Assembly: GCA_964410065.1 (NCBI GenBank)
Contig: CAYPFO010000011.1
Span: 16,780-80,779, forward strand
DNA from: Serpens sp964410065
Lineage (GTDB): Bacteria; Pseudomonadota; Gammaproteobacteria; Pseudomonadales; Pseudomonadaceae
DNA length: 64,000 nt
Reading direction: 5' to 3'
How positions within the stretch are numbered: position 1 is the stretch's first letter; every line of letters begins with the position of its first letter. Positions 16,739 to 25,137 of this stretch are shown in pieces. The translations under genes and the position numbers were made by a program. The notes below the pieces were generated by a model, which did no database searches, had not been told where the DNA came from, and saw nothing but the letters and a program-made list of their open reading frames with translations.

Positions 16739-18372
16739 GCAACAACAGCCTGACCCTGCACGGTGAACCCGGACGGCGCGTCTTGCGCCTATACCACCTT
16801 TACCGTCTGGTCGTCGGGCTGCTGTTGGTTTTCCTGATCTCCAGCAACCTGGACGACCGCTTGCTGGAGCTGACTCACGCGCAGCTGTTCCGGCAAGGCA
16901 GCTGGTTCTACCTGATCGCCAACCTGTTGATTACCGTCCGGCTCAGGCGACCGCGTTACCTGCAATTCTTCAGCCTGGCCCTGTTCGATGTGCTGCTGCT
17001 CGCCGCGCTGTTCTACGCAGCGGGCGGTATCTCCAGCGGCATGGGCAGCCTGCTGATTGTCGCCGTGGCGATTGCCAATATTCTGCTGCGTGGCAACAGC
17101 GGCCTGCTGATCGCCGCCTGCGCCGCGCTCAGTTTCATTTTGCTGACGTTCTACATGAGCCTCAGCCGCCCGGCCGCCGCCAACCAGTTCATCCAGGCCG
17201 GCGCCCTCGGCGCACTGTGTTTCGCCGTGGCGCTGGTGGTGCAAACCCTGACCCGCCACCTGCGCGCCAGCGAAGACCTCGCCCGGCAACGCGCCAACGA
17301 TATCGCCAATCTGGAGGTTCTCAACAATCTGATCCTGCAACGCATGCACACCGGCATTCTTGTGGTCGATGCCCGCCAATACGTTGTCCAGGCCAATCAG
17401 AGCGCCTTGCGCATGCTCGGTGTCAGCACCTTGATCGGCGAATCGCTGACGACCCAGTACCCCGAGCTGCTCGAGCGCTTGCAGCAATGGTCATACAATC
17501 CCTCGCTGCGCCCACCCAGCCTGCATGTCGGTACCAGTGAGCGCATCCTGCAGCCCAGCTTCAGTGCACTGCAACGCGGCAACCAGCATGACACGCTGAT
17601 CTTCCTGGAAGACGTCTCCGAAATTGCCCAGCGCGCCCATGAAATGAAACTGGTTTCTCTGGGCCGCCTTACCGCCGGCATCGCCCATGAAATCCGCAAC
17701 CCGCTCGGCGCCATCAGCCATGCTGCCCAACTGCTGCATGAGTCCGAAGAACTGGACGCGCCGGACCGGCGCCTGGCGCAGATCATCCAGGATCAGTCGC
17801 GGCGCATGAATCTGGTGATCGAAAACGTGCTGCAGCTGTCCCGCAACCGCAAATCTTCCCCGCAGTTGCTGGACCTCAAGTACTGGATGCACCGCTTCGC
17901 CAGCGAGTTTCGCAGCACGGCCAAGGGCAACCAGCAACTGCACCTGGAAACCGCCAGCGGCACCATCCAGACGCGCATCGACCCGCACCAGTTGACCCAG
18001 GTGTTGAGCAACCTGGTGCAGAACGGCATGCGCTACAGCGCGCAGCACAACCCGCGCGGACAAGTGTGGCTCAAACTGTACCGGGACCCGGACAGCGACC
18101 TGCCAGTACTCGACATCCTCGACGACGGGCCAGGTGTGGATGCCGAACAACAATTGAATATTTTTGAACCGTTCTACACCACCGATAGCAAAGGCACCGG
18201 TCTGGGCCTGTATATTTCGCGCGAACTTTGCGAAGGCAACCAGGCACGCCTCGCGTACCGGCCCCGTCCGGAAGGCGGCAGCTGTTTTCGCATCATCTTC
18301 GCCCACCCACGCAAAATGAGCTGGGGCGAGGAGTCCGTCACCTCTAACAACAAGAAAGAGTCTGTCCCATGA
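16735..18372 (+). CDS. pilS: Two-component sensor kinase PilS
   Basis: 545 residues starting at a GTG that overlaps the previous stop. An N-terminal polar-localised membrane domain with about six helices (residues about 20-170) precedes a PAS-like linker, then the HisKA dimer box with His318 in the AHEIRNPLG motif and a HATPase domain (NLVQNGMRY, DDGPGV, GTGLGLYIS). His318 is one residue from the position I recall for P. aeruginosa PilS. PilS controls PilR and so pilA transcription; it senses PilA level in the inner membrane. The gene overlaps pilR by ATGA, a classic kinase-regulator pair. Confidence 0.95.
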   Translation: MSNNSLTLHGEPGRRVLRLYHLYRLVVGLLLVFLISSNLDDRLLELTHAQLFRQGSWFYLIANLLITVRLRRPRYLQFFSLALFDVLLLAALFYAAGGISSGMGSLLIVAVAIANILLRGNSGLLIAACAALSFILLTFYMSLSRPAAANQFIQAGALGALCFAVALVVQTLTRHLRASEDLARQRANDIANLEVLNNLILQRMHTGILVVDARQYVVQANQSALRMLGVSTLIGESLTTQYPELLERLQQWSYNPSLRPPSLHVGTSERILQPSFSALQRGNQHDTLIFLEDVSEIAQRAHEMKLVSLGRLTAGIAHEIRNPLGAISHAAQLLHESEELDAPDRRLAQIIQDQSRRMNLVIENVLQLSRNRKSSPQLLDLKYWMHRFASEFRSTAKGNQQLHLETASGTIQTRIDPHQLTQVLSNLVQNGMRYSAQHNPRGQVWLKLYRDPDSDLPVLDILDDGPGVDAEQQLNIFEPFYTTDSKGTGLGLYISRELCEGNQARLAYRPRPEGGSCFRIIFAHPRKMSWGEESVTSNNKKESVP

Positions 18373-19706
18373 GTCGCCAAATAGCCTTGATCGTGGATGA
18401 CGAGCCCGACATTCGTGAATTGTTGGAAATCACCCTTGGGCGCATGAAGCTCGACACCCGCTGCGCGCGCAATCTCAAGGAAGCCCGCGAATGGCTGGCC
18501 CGCGAGCCGTTCGACCTGTGCCTGACCGACATGCGCCTGCCCGACGGCACCGGCATGGAGCTGGTGCAGCACATCCAGCAACGGCACCCTCAGGTCCCGG
18601 TGGCGATGATCACCGCCTATGGCAGCCTGGACACCGCCATCAACGCGCTCAAGGCCGGCGCCTTTGACTTTCTCACCAAACCGGTAGACCTCACCCGCCT
18701 GCGTGAACTGGTCGGCACCGCTTTGCGCCTGCGTACAGTAGAGAGCGACCAGCCGGTGGACAGCCGACTGCTCGGTGAATCGCCGCCCATGCGCGCGCTG
18801 CGCAAACAGATCAGCAAACTGGCGCGCAGCCAGGCCCCGGTCTACATCAGCGGCGAGTCGGGCAGCGGCAAGGAGCTGGTTGCCCGACAGATTCACGAGC
18901 TCGGCCCACGCGCGGAGCGGCCCTTCGTGCCGGTCAACTGCGGCGCCATCCCCAGCGAGTTGATGGAAAGCGAGTTCTTCGGCCATAAAAAAGGCAGTTT
19001 CACCGGCGCCATCGAAGACAAACAGGGCCTGTTCCAGGCGGCCAACGGCGGCACCCTGTTCCTCGACGAAGTTGCCGACCTGCCGCTGCCGATGCAGGTG
19101 AAACTGCTGCGCGCCATTCAGGAAAAGGCGGTGCGCCCGGTGGGCGGTCAGCAAGAAGTGGTGGTCGATGTGCGCATCCTCAGTGCCACGCACAAGGATC
19201 TGGCTGCCGAAGTGACCGCCGAGCGCTTCCGCCAAGACCTTTACTACCGCCTCAATGTCATCGAACAGCGCGTGCCCCCGCTGCGCGAACGCCGCGAAGA
19301 CATCGCCGTGCTGGCCGAGGCCATGCTCATGCGCCTGGCCGAAGGCAGTGGCCAGGCGCCCGCTCGCCTGCATCCCGACGCCCTTGAAAAACTCAAGAGC
19401 TACCGTTTTCCAGGCAACGTACGCGAGCTGGAGAACATGCTTGAGCGCGCCTACACCCTGTGTGAACGGGATGAAATCCGCGCCAGCGATCTGCGCCTGA
19501 CCGACGCCATGAACAGTGGTGGCGACAACGGCCCCACCAGCCTGGCGCACATCGACAACCTCGAAGACCATCTGGAAGCCATCGAGCGCGATCTGATCCT
19601 CCAGGCCCTCGAAGAAACCCGCTGGAACCGCACCGCCGCCGCCCAGCGCCTGGGCCTGACCTTCCGCTCGATGCGCTATCGGCTGAAAAAACTCGGCCTG
19701 GAGTGA
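18369..19706 (+). CDS. pilR: Sigma-54-dependent response regulator PilR
   Basis: 445 residues: receiver domain with phospho-acceptor Asp54 (LTDMRLP), central AAA+ domain with Walker A GESGSGKE (162-169), a GSFTGA loop where most sigma-54 activators have GAFTGA, and a C-terminal Fis-type HTH (WNRTAAAQRLGLTFRSMRYRL). It activates sigma-54 holoenzyme at the pilA promoter, found about 3.4 kb downstream in this window. Gly-Ser for Gly-Ala in the sigma-54 loop appears in PilR proteins I know and is conservative. Overlap with pilS by ATGA implies coupled translation. Confidence 0.95.
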   Translation: MSRQIALIVDDEPDIRELLEITLGRMKLDTRCARNLKEAREWLAREPFDLCLTDMRLPDGTGMELVQHIQQRHPQVPVAMITAYGSLDTAINALKAGAFDFLTKPVDLTRLRELVGTALRLRTVESDQPVDSRLLGESPPMRALRKQISKLARSQAPVYISGESGSGKELVARQIHELGPRAERPFVPVNCGAIPSELMESEFFGHKKGSFTGAIEDKQGLFQAANGGTLFLDEVADLPLPMQVKLLRAIQEKAVRPVGGQQEVVVDVRILSATHKDLAAEVTAERFRQDLYYRLNVIEQRVPPLRERREDIAVLAEAMLMRLAEGSGQAPARLHPDALEKLKSYRFPGNVRELENMLERAYTLCERDEIRASDLRLTDAMNSGGDNGPTSLAHIDNLEDHLEAIERDLILQALEETRWNRTAAAQRLGLTFRSMRYRLKKLGLE

Positions 19707-19809
19707 ACCTGCGCGTCGCGTCTTCGGCCCAATAGCGAAACGGCTGTCCCTCGCCGTCCGCCGCTCACGCAGAATCTGGCCTGCCACTGAGCACAGTGGA
19801 GACCGGAAC

Positions 19810-20433
19810 ATGAGCGGTTTCGAAGACGAGTTTCTCGAGCACTACCTGCAGCTGGGCCTCGGTTCGATGCCCAAGGCGGATATCGATGCGCTGGTCATGC
19901 ACCTGCTGGATCGCTACGGCCTGCACGGCTCCGCCCCGCTGGCCAATTACGGCAACCAGGCGGTCAGCGAACGCCTGAAAACGCCGGTCAACCGGATCAA
20001 GAAACTGCGCTACGAAGCGGCCCTGAAGTTCGGCGGACGCATCGAGGATCAGGCCATGGGCCGGCTACTGGCCGCGCTGAGCAAGGCAACGCTGGAAGCC
20101 GACGGCGACAAGATCGGCCTGATTATCGAGGACACCCTGGCCAAGAACTGGCTGCAAGGCCAACTCAAGACCTATCAGCACATCTTCGACTACTCGTTCA
20201 ACACCGAAATCGTCAAAGTCTCGGCCGAGGGCCTGTTCCAGGTACTGCACGCCGTATTCGACGAAGAGGCCCTACAGGCCTTTCGTGACGGCTACGAGCG
20301 CACCCGCCAGGAAGCCAATGCCGACAAGCGCAAGGCGTTGTTCAAAAGCGTGGCGAAAAAATTTGCCGAAGGTGCCGCCAGCAAGGCAGGTGGTGGCGTC
20401 GTCGCGGTGTTGCGGGCGCACCTGGGCGTTTGA
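19810..20433 (+). CDS. Conserved hypothetical protein downstream of pilR
   Basis: 207 residues, mostly alpha-helical, soluble, with no signal peptide. Visible pieces are an N-terminal helix (FEDEFLEHYLQLGLG), a winged-helix-like stretch (VSERLKTPVNRIKKLRYEAALKFGG) and a helical C-terminal region ending ASKAGGGVVAVLRAHLGV, with a Gly-rich hydrophobic hairpin. GGAGACCGGAAC lies just before the ATG. It lies 103 bp past pilR and could be read through from it. The family is not recognised; a DNA-interacting adaptor is only a guess from the basic helix. Confidence 0.7.
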   Translation: MSGFEDEFLEHYLQLGLGSMPKADIDALVMHLLDRYGLHGSAPLANYGNQAVSERLKTPVNRIKKLRYEAALKFGGRIEDQAMGRLLAALSKATLEADGDKIGLIIEDTLAKNWLQGQLKTYQHIFDYSFNTEIVKVSAEGLFQVLHAVFDEEALQAFRDGYERTRQEANADKRKALFKSVAKKFAEGAASKAGGGVVAVLRAHLGV

Positions 20434-20444
20434 GTCGCCCTACC

Positions 20445-21206
20445 TCAACGACCACACAACTCGGGCGTCCGACCGATGGCTCGCTCCACGTTCTGCTTGC
20501 ACTCCAGCAACGCCTGCCGGAACACATCGGCCCGCGGCGTGGCCCGCGACGTAGGAGCCACCACAGCCACGGAGAAAAACCCCAGGTAGGTATCCAGCGC
20601 CACAGCATACGAACTGACACCCTCCAGAACATCATCTGCCCCAAAGGCCACGCCGGTGCGGTGGATGTCATTAAGCTGCTGGCGCGCTTCAAGCGACAGC
20701 GGCACGGGCAGCGCAGCGTCGATCAGCGCAGCGTCTTCGGCCGCCAACAGCACCTTGCCTGCTGGCACGCATAGCACATTGGCATGCACCCCGATGGGGA
20801 ACACCACGCGCAATTCCCGCTCCGCCACGATGCGGTCGATGACATGCACCTTGTCACCCACCCGCCGGCACAAACACACCGATTCCTGCAGCTGGCTGGC
20901 CAGCTCCGTCAGACGCGGCTTGGTCAGCGAGATGATGTCGCACTGCGTCTGATTGATCAGATGCCCCAGCGCAGGGCCCAGACGAAAACCACCCGTGGGG
21001 CCCGATGACTCCACCATGAACTCATCCACCAGCGCATTGATGATCCGTTGCACCGTCGAGCGCGGCAGCTCAACCAATTGAGCAATGGCGGCCAAGCTCA
21101 AACCCTGGGGATTGTTGCCCAGCGCTCGCATGATCGCCGCTGCCCGGGCAATCACCTGGATGCCGGCCTGCTTCCCCACCTCAGGGGCTTCATCGGGTTG
21201 ACTCAT
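20445..21206 (-). CDS. IclR family transcriptional regulator
   Basis: 253 residues: N-terminal winged HTH (IMRALGNNPQGLSLAAIAQLVELPRSTVQRIINAL) and an IclR effector-binding C-domain with conserved CVPAGKVLLAAE-type and GVSSYAVALD segments. IclR proteins sense carboxylate-type metabolites and repress or activate nearby catabolic genes. There is no catabolic neighbour here: the gene converges on the protein downstream of pilR and its upstream side faces tRNA-Thr. The target is therefore unknown. The start at 21206 follows AGAGAAG at good spacing. Confidence 0.88.
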   Translation of the reverse strand: MSQPDEAPEVGKQAGIQVIARAAAIMRALGNNPQGLSLAAIAQLVELPRSTVQRIINALVDEFMVESSGPTGGFRLGPALGHLINQTQCDIISLTKPRLTELASQLQESVCLCRRVGDKVHVIDRIVAERELRVVFPIGVHANVLCVPAGKVLLAAEDAALIDAALPVPLSLEARQQLNDIHRTGVAFGADDVLEGVSSYAVALDTYLGFFSVAVVAPTSRATPRADVFRQALLECKQNVERAIGRTPELCGR

Positions 21207-21380
21207 TGCACTTCTCTTTGGCTGGACGGTGTGTACAGGAGGAGCCGCTACTGTAGTGGGCTGTGGTGTAGCGGGCCAGTGCGGCATGGGTGCTGGTTAA
21301 AGAACGCTCGGCTTGATCCGGCCCGCTTTTGATGGGCCTGGAGCTGCCGTTTAACAACTCCCGACCCGAAAAGGAGCATA

Positions 21381-21406
21381 AAAAAACCGGCCTTACGGGC
21401 CGGTCT
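21381..21406 (-). terminator. Terminator of tRNA-Thr
   Basis: On the minus strand ACCGGCC / GGCCGGT arms with a four-base loop are followed by six T residues, directly downstream of the tRNA. Confidence 0.85.
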
Positions 21407-21416
21407 TCTTGAATCA

Positions 21417-21492
21417 TGGTGCCGGAAACAGGAATCGAACCTGCGACCTTCGCGTTACGAGTGCGCTGCTCTACCTACTGAGCTATTCCGGC
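21417..21492 (-). tRNA. tRNA-Thr (anticodon CGT)
   Basis: 76-base cloverleaf with an encoded CCA end. The acceptor arms GCCGGAA / TTCCGGC pair, the T-arm GCAGG-TTCGATT-CCTGT is standard, and the anticodon loop CTCGTAA gives CGT at 21457-21459, reading ACG threonine codons. Promoter and terminator flank it closely. Confidence 0.95.
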
Positions 21493-21502
21493 GGCGGCGC
21501 GT

Positions 21503-21531
21503 AAACTAGCATTCCATGCTGGGGGAATCAA
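21503..21531 (-). promoter_or_regulatory. Predicted promoter of tRNA-Thr
   Basis: On the minus strand TTGATT (21526-21531) and TAGTTT (21503-21508) are 17 bp apart, followed by a GC-rich discriminator typical of stable-RNA promoters. The tRNA starts 11 bases further on. Confidence 0.65.
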
Positions 21532-21603
21532 CGGGCACACGATGCTTTGGAGGCAGCCCATAAACGAGCCTCAGCCGGGTACAGCGAGTTAAGCGTATCG
21601 GCG

Positions 21604-22359
21604 CTAGTGCGTCTCGCTAAGAGGCTTTTTCCAAGGGTTGAGCTCAGCGATGGCCACTACATCGCTGTTATTCTCGCCGAGCAATACCACCATCGGTTTG
21701 TCCCGTGCCATCAGTGGCACCCAGGCGGATGCGCTTGGCCAATTCTGCAGAGCATCGCGCACTACTGTAACGTCGTTAAAGTCACTGAGCTTTTCCAGCG
21801 GTTGCGCACGCTGCCTCATGATTTCAGCCATTTCCATCAGCGGACGATAAAGATTTGGTCGCTGCGCTATATCGCTGCCACCCAATGCGGCCTCGAAAAG
21901 AATATTGCTGCGCTGCTCGCGGTTTTCAGGCCCTATCGCCCCAACCCATTGCGGTCCGGTCCACGACACATTGCGATATTGACTCAGAGCTTCGTCCATT
22001 TGGCGAGTGTCGATATCCAATACCGTCACTACATCGAAACGATCGACGTTGTAAACAATCCAGGCCGGGCGCCCTTCGGCCACGATCCATAGACCGTAGC
22101 CCAGCGCCGCAAGTTGCAGGCAGGCAATGATCGTCAGATCCATGACAAGGCTCTTCTTACCGACCTTGAACACCAGCAGGGTTAACAGCGGGCCTAAAAT
22201 CACATCGACCAGCAGCAGCAACATGAATATGTGAGTAACACCTAGCGCCTCGTGCAGTGGAGCGGGATACCAGAGGTTAAATACCAGTATTACGGCTAAT
22301 AGCGCGATGATGGCCGATGCGACGAGGTGCATCATGAAAGCCTTGATGCGGGCCGGCAT
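21604..22359 (-). CDS. tfpZ: TfpZ/TfpX-type pilin accessory protein
   Basis: 251 residues. The N-terminal half has about four membrane helices (residues about 7-33, 37-57, 62-85, 90-105); the C-terminal half is periplasmic. The layout and the position directly downstream of pilA match the TfpX/TfpZ accessory family, which in P. aeruginosa is tied to particular pilin allele groups. These proteins aid pilin levels or assembly, with unclear mechanism. GGAG with a seven-base gap before 22359 sets the start. The gene follows pilA on the same strand after a weak terminator, so it may be expressed by read-through. Confidence 0.85.
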   Translation of the reverse strand: MPARIKAFMMHLVASAIIALLAVILVFNLWYPAPLHEALGVTHIFMLLLLVDVILGPLLTLLVFKVGKKSLVMDLTIIACLQLAALGYGLWIVAEGRPAWIVYNVDRFDVVTVLDIDTRQMDEALSQYRNVSWTGPQWVGAIGPENREQRSNILFEAALGGSDIAQRPNLYRPLMEMAEIMRQRAQPLEKLSDFNDVTVVRDALQNWPSASAWVPLMARDKPMVVLLGENNSDVVAIAELNPWKKPLSETH

Positions 22360-22409
22360 GATAGAACTCCAATTCAAATCGTTGCGGGAAATCAGTAAAC
22401 CATACAAAC

Positions 22410-22434
22410 AAAACCCCGCCGGTGAGGGCAGGGT
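22410..22434 (-). terminator. Weak terminator between pilA and tfpZ
   Basis: On the minus strand CCCTGCC pairs with GGCGGGG (one T-G wobble) and is followed by TTTTG. Partial termination here would make pilA mRNA exceed tfpZ mRNA. Confidence 0.6.
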
Positions 22435-22487
22435 CTTGAGTTTTCAGGCGTTGTGTGAGCGCGCGGGTTACGCCCGCCCTACAAGAC

Positions 22488-23024
22488 TTAGCGGCATTCG
22501 CTTGGCGCGAATTGGGCAGGAAGAGTGCCCAAGCCACCAACTTGCGGAAGACCGCGGCCGGCGGAGACAGCATTGGATGCAGAAGCACAGCCCCAGTCGA
22601 TAGAGCCAGTCACACCTGCAGCGAAGCTTGCGCCCAATTGGGTGATGGCAGCGGCTGCCACGTAGGGTGTGTAGACCAAGGTGGCACCAGCGGGGATGTT
22701 ACCAACGTTAGCCGCGTTGAAGGCTACGGTAACTTCACCAGTAACGCCGTCGATCTGAACGGAAGTTACATACTTACTGGTTGCACCGACGCCACCTGCT
22801 TGAGCATTCCAAGTGGTTGCCACGGCAAGCAACTCCGCAGCAGTCGCAGAGCTTTCACCAATAATTTGCTTAGCACTGGAGGCTAGGCCGACCCCCTCAG
22901 TCACACGCGCGCGAATGGTGTAATCCTGATAAGCCGGCAGTGCCACCGCCGCCAGAATCCCGATAATCGCCACCACGATCATCAGTTCGATCAGGGTAAA
23001 ACCCTTTTGAATTTGAGCTTTCAT
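22488..23024 (-). CDS. pilA: Type IV major pilin PilA
   Basis: 178 residues. The leader MKAQIQKG ends at the PilD cleavage site before the FTLIELMIVVAIIGILAAVA helix, with Glu5 of the mature form present. Two C-terminal Cys (GCASAS... and SEC near the end) frame a disulfide loop. The start at 23024 is set by GGAGA. The mature pilin is about 170 residues, at the long end for type IVa. It is exported, processed and N-methylated by PilD, and polymerised by PilB/PilC for twitching, adhesion and DNA uptake. A predicted sigma-54 promoter lies 50 bases upstream, as expected for PilSR control. Confidence 0.95.
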   Translation of the reverse strand: MKAQIQKGFTLIELMIVVAIIGILAAVALPAYQDYTIRARVTEGVGLASSAKQIIGESSATAAELLAVATTWNAQAGGVGATSKYVTSVQIDGVTGEVTVAFNAANVGNIPAGATLVYTPYVAAAAITQLGASFAAGVTGSIDWGCASASNAVSAGRGLPQVGGLGTLPAQFAPSECR

Positions 23025-23073
23025 GTGTCTTCTCCCATGAGATGTAGAAGGTCCGCTGACCTGCTCAGGGAGT

Positions 23074-23089
23074 TGCAGTAGCTGGGCCA
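23074..23089 (-). promoter_or_regulatory. Predicted sigma-54 promoter of pilA
   Basis: On the minus strand TGGCCCAGCTACTGCA carries GG and GC exactly 10 bases apart, as in the -24/-12 consensus TGGCACN5TTGCA. The start point would fall near 23063, about 40 bases before the pilA ATG. PilR in the same window would be the activator. Confidence 0.75.
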
Positions 23090-23140
23090 ACTAAATGACA
23101 TCGAAACGCCATCATCTGCATATAAAAACGATCTTAAAAG

Positions 23141-23160
23141 GCACGCTAACCCTAGCGTGC
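23141..23160. promoter_or_regulatory. Perfect palindrome upstream of pilA
   Basis: GCACGCTA and TAGCGTGC are perfect 8-base arms with a four-base loop, about 55 bp upstream of the predicted -24 box. It could be an operator for a pilA regulator or part of the upstream activating region. It does not match the PilR site consensus I know. Confidence 0.45.
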
Positions 23161-23431
23161 CAAGGCTTGCGGCGATTCGAGGCCCATTGATTTCGCCTTG
23201 ACCATTGTTATTGATTTGTGATGCCCAGCGCACAATCAGTCGAACCACTTCACACTTATCAACCCCACCATGTAAACCAAAAATATCCATTCGCTTTTTT
23301 TGACAAAGACATAGTCCGCCCTCTTCCGTAAACCCACCACAAGTGACAATTTACGTCACTGTGTGAGCCAGTTTTGAGAAGCGCTTTCACCGACGAGTTA
23401 TAAGGCTGCCCATTGCACCGGAGCACGCCTC

Positions 23432-25135
23432 ATGAATACCCACGTAAATCTTTCCGGGCTGGCCAGGCAGATGGTGCTGGCCGGCCTGTTCGATGAGAAA
23501 ACTGCTCAGCAGGCCCAGCTGCAGGCGCAGCGCAACAGCCTGTCGTTGATCACCTATGTGGTGCAGAACAAGCTGGCCAAGGGCCGCGCGGTGGCGGAGT
23601 TGGCGGCCGAGCAGTTCGGTGTGGCCTTTGTAGATCTTTCTGCTATCGACAAGGAGCAGCAACCCAAGGAGCTGATCAGCGAGAAGCTCGCTCGCCAGCA
23701 CCGCGTGTTGCCGTTGTGGCGGCGCGGCAACAAGCTTTTCGTCGCCCTCTCCGACCCGTCCAGCCATCAGTCGATCAGCGATATCCAGTTCAGCACCGGG
23801 CTGAATGCCGAAGGCATCCTGGTGGAGGACGACAAACTCGGCGCGGCCATCGACAAGTTCTACGAGTCGGCGACCGGCTCCATGACTGATCTGGACGATG
23901 TCGACCTTGACGGCCTGGATATCGTAAATGGCAATGACGACAAGGCCACGCGGGACGACGGCGAAGCCTCCGACGACGCGCCAGTGGTGCGTTTCGTCAA
24001 CAAGATGCTGCTGGATGCGATCAAGGGCGGCTCTTCGGACCTCCACTTCGAGCCCTACGAACGAGCTTTTCGCGTGCGGCTGCGCACCGATGGCGTGTTG
24101 CATGAAGTGGCACGCCCGCCGATTCAGCTGGCCAGCCGCATCTCAGCACGTTTAAAGGTCATGGCCGGGCTGGATATTTCCGAGCGGCGCAAGCCGCAGG
24201 ATGGCCGGATCAAGATGAAGATCTCCAAGACCAAGGCCATCGACTTTCGCGTCAACACCCTGCCCACACTATGGGGCGAGAAGATCGTGATGCGAATTCT
24301 CGACCCGTCCAGCGCGCAGATGGGCATCGATGCGCTGGGCTATGAAGAGGCGCAAAAGGAGCTGTACCTCAACGCCCTCAAGCAGCCGCAGGGCATGATT
24401 TTGGTCACCGGCCCCACCGGCTCGGGCAAGACGGTGTCGCTGTACACCGGCCTGAACATTCTCAACACCGTGGACATCAACATTTCCACCGCTGAAGACC
24501 CGGTGGAAATCAACCTCGAAGGCATCAACCAGGTCAACGTCAATCCGCGCCAGGGCATGGACTTCTCCCAGGCGCTGCGCGCCTTCCTGCGCCAGGACCC
24601 GGACGTGATCATGGTCGGGGAAATCCGCGACCTGGAAACTGCCGAGATCGCCATCAAGGCCGCGCAGACCGGGCACATGGTGATGTCCACCCTGCACACC
24701 AACAGCGCCGCCGAAACACTGACGCGCTTGCGCAACATGGGCGTGGCAGCGTTCAACATTGCCACCTCGGTGAACCTGATCATCGCCCAGCGCCTGGCCC
24801 GCAAGCTGTGCCCGAGTTGCAAGAAGGAAGTACCGGTGCCGCGCGAGACGCTGCTCAGCGAGGGCTTCCCAGAAGCCGAGATCGGCAAATTCAAGCTCTA
24901 CGGACCGGTGGGTTGTGAGAATTGCAAAGCAGGCTACAAAGGCCGCGTCGGTATTTATGAAGTGGTTAAAAATACCCCTGCACTGCAGCGGATTATCATG
25001 GAGGACGGCAATTCCATCGATATTGCCACGCAGATGCGCAAGGACGGGTTCAACGACCTGCGCACCTCGGGCCTGTTCAAGGCCATGCAGGGCGTAACCA
25101 GCCTCGAAGAAGTCAACCGGGTGACCAAGGATTAA
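23432..25135 (+). CDS. pilB: Type IV pilus assembly ATPase PilB
   Basis: 567-residue GspE-type secretion ATPase. It has an N-terminal MshEN-like domain, then a Walker A GPTGSGKT (327-334), Asp box and Walker B (DPDVIMVGEIRDLETAE), His box (GHMVMSTLHTN), and a four-cysteine zinc module (CPSCKKE, CENC) near the C-terminus. It powers pilus extension from the inner-membrane base. pilC starts two bases after its stop, so they are an operon. Confidence 0.97.
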   Translation: MNTHVNLSGLARQMVLAGLFDEKTAQQAQLQAQRNSLSLITYVVQNKLAKGRAVAELAAEQFGVAFVDLSAIDKEQQPKELISEKLARQHRVLPLWRRGNKLFVALSDPSSHQSISDIQFSTGLNAEGILVEDDKLGAAIDKFYESATGSMTDLDDVDLDGLDIVNGNDDKATRDDGEASDDAPVVRFVNKMLLDAIKGGSSDLHFEPYERAFRVRLRTDGVLHEVARPPIQLASRISARLKVMAGLDISERRKPQDGRIKMKISKTKAIDFRVNTLPTLWGEKIVMRILDPSSAQMGIDALGYEEAQKELYLNALKQPQGMILVTGPTGSGKTVSLYTGLNILNTVDINISTAEDPVEINLEGINQVNVNPRQGMDFSQALRAFLRQDPDVIMVGEIRDLETAEIAIKAAQTGHMVMSTLHTNSAAETLTRLRNMGVAAFNIATSVNLIIAQRLARKLCPSCKKEVPVPRETLLSEGFPEAEIGKFKLYGPVGCENCKAGYKGRVGIYEVVKNTPALQRIIMEDGNSIDIATQMRKDGFNDLRTSGLFKAMQGVTSLEEVNRVTKD

Positions 25136-25137
25136 CC

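Larger units (their letters stand above)
23025..23431. other. Control region between pilA and pilB
   Basis: 407 bp between divergent genes, without a gene. It holds the predicted pilA sigma-54 promoter and the 20-bp palindrome at 23141-23160. An imperfect GTGAC-N7-GTCAC repeat at about 23343-23360 lies toward pilB; I assign no role to it. Confidence 0.7.

Noticed and set aside
18174..19811. 545-codon minus-strand frame opposite pilR
   Set aside because: It is the antisense shadow of pilS/pilR, an effect of high GC. No ribosome-binding site, and its composition is that of a reverse reading.
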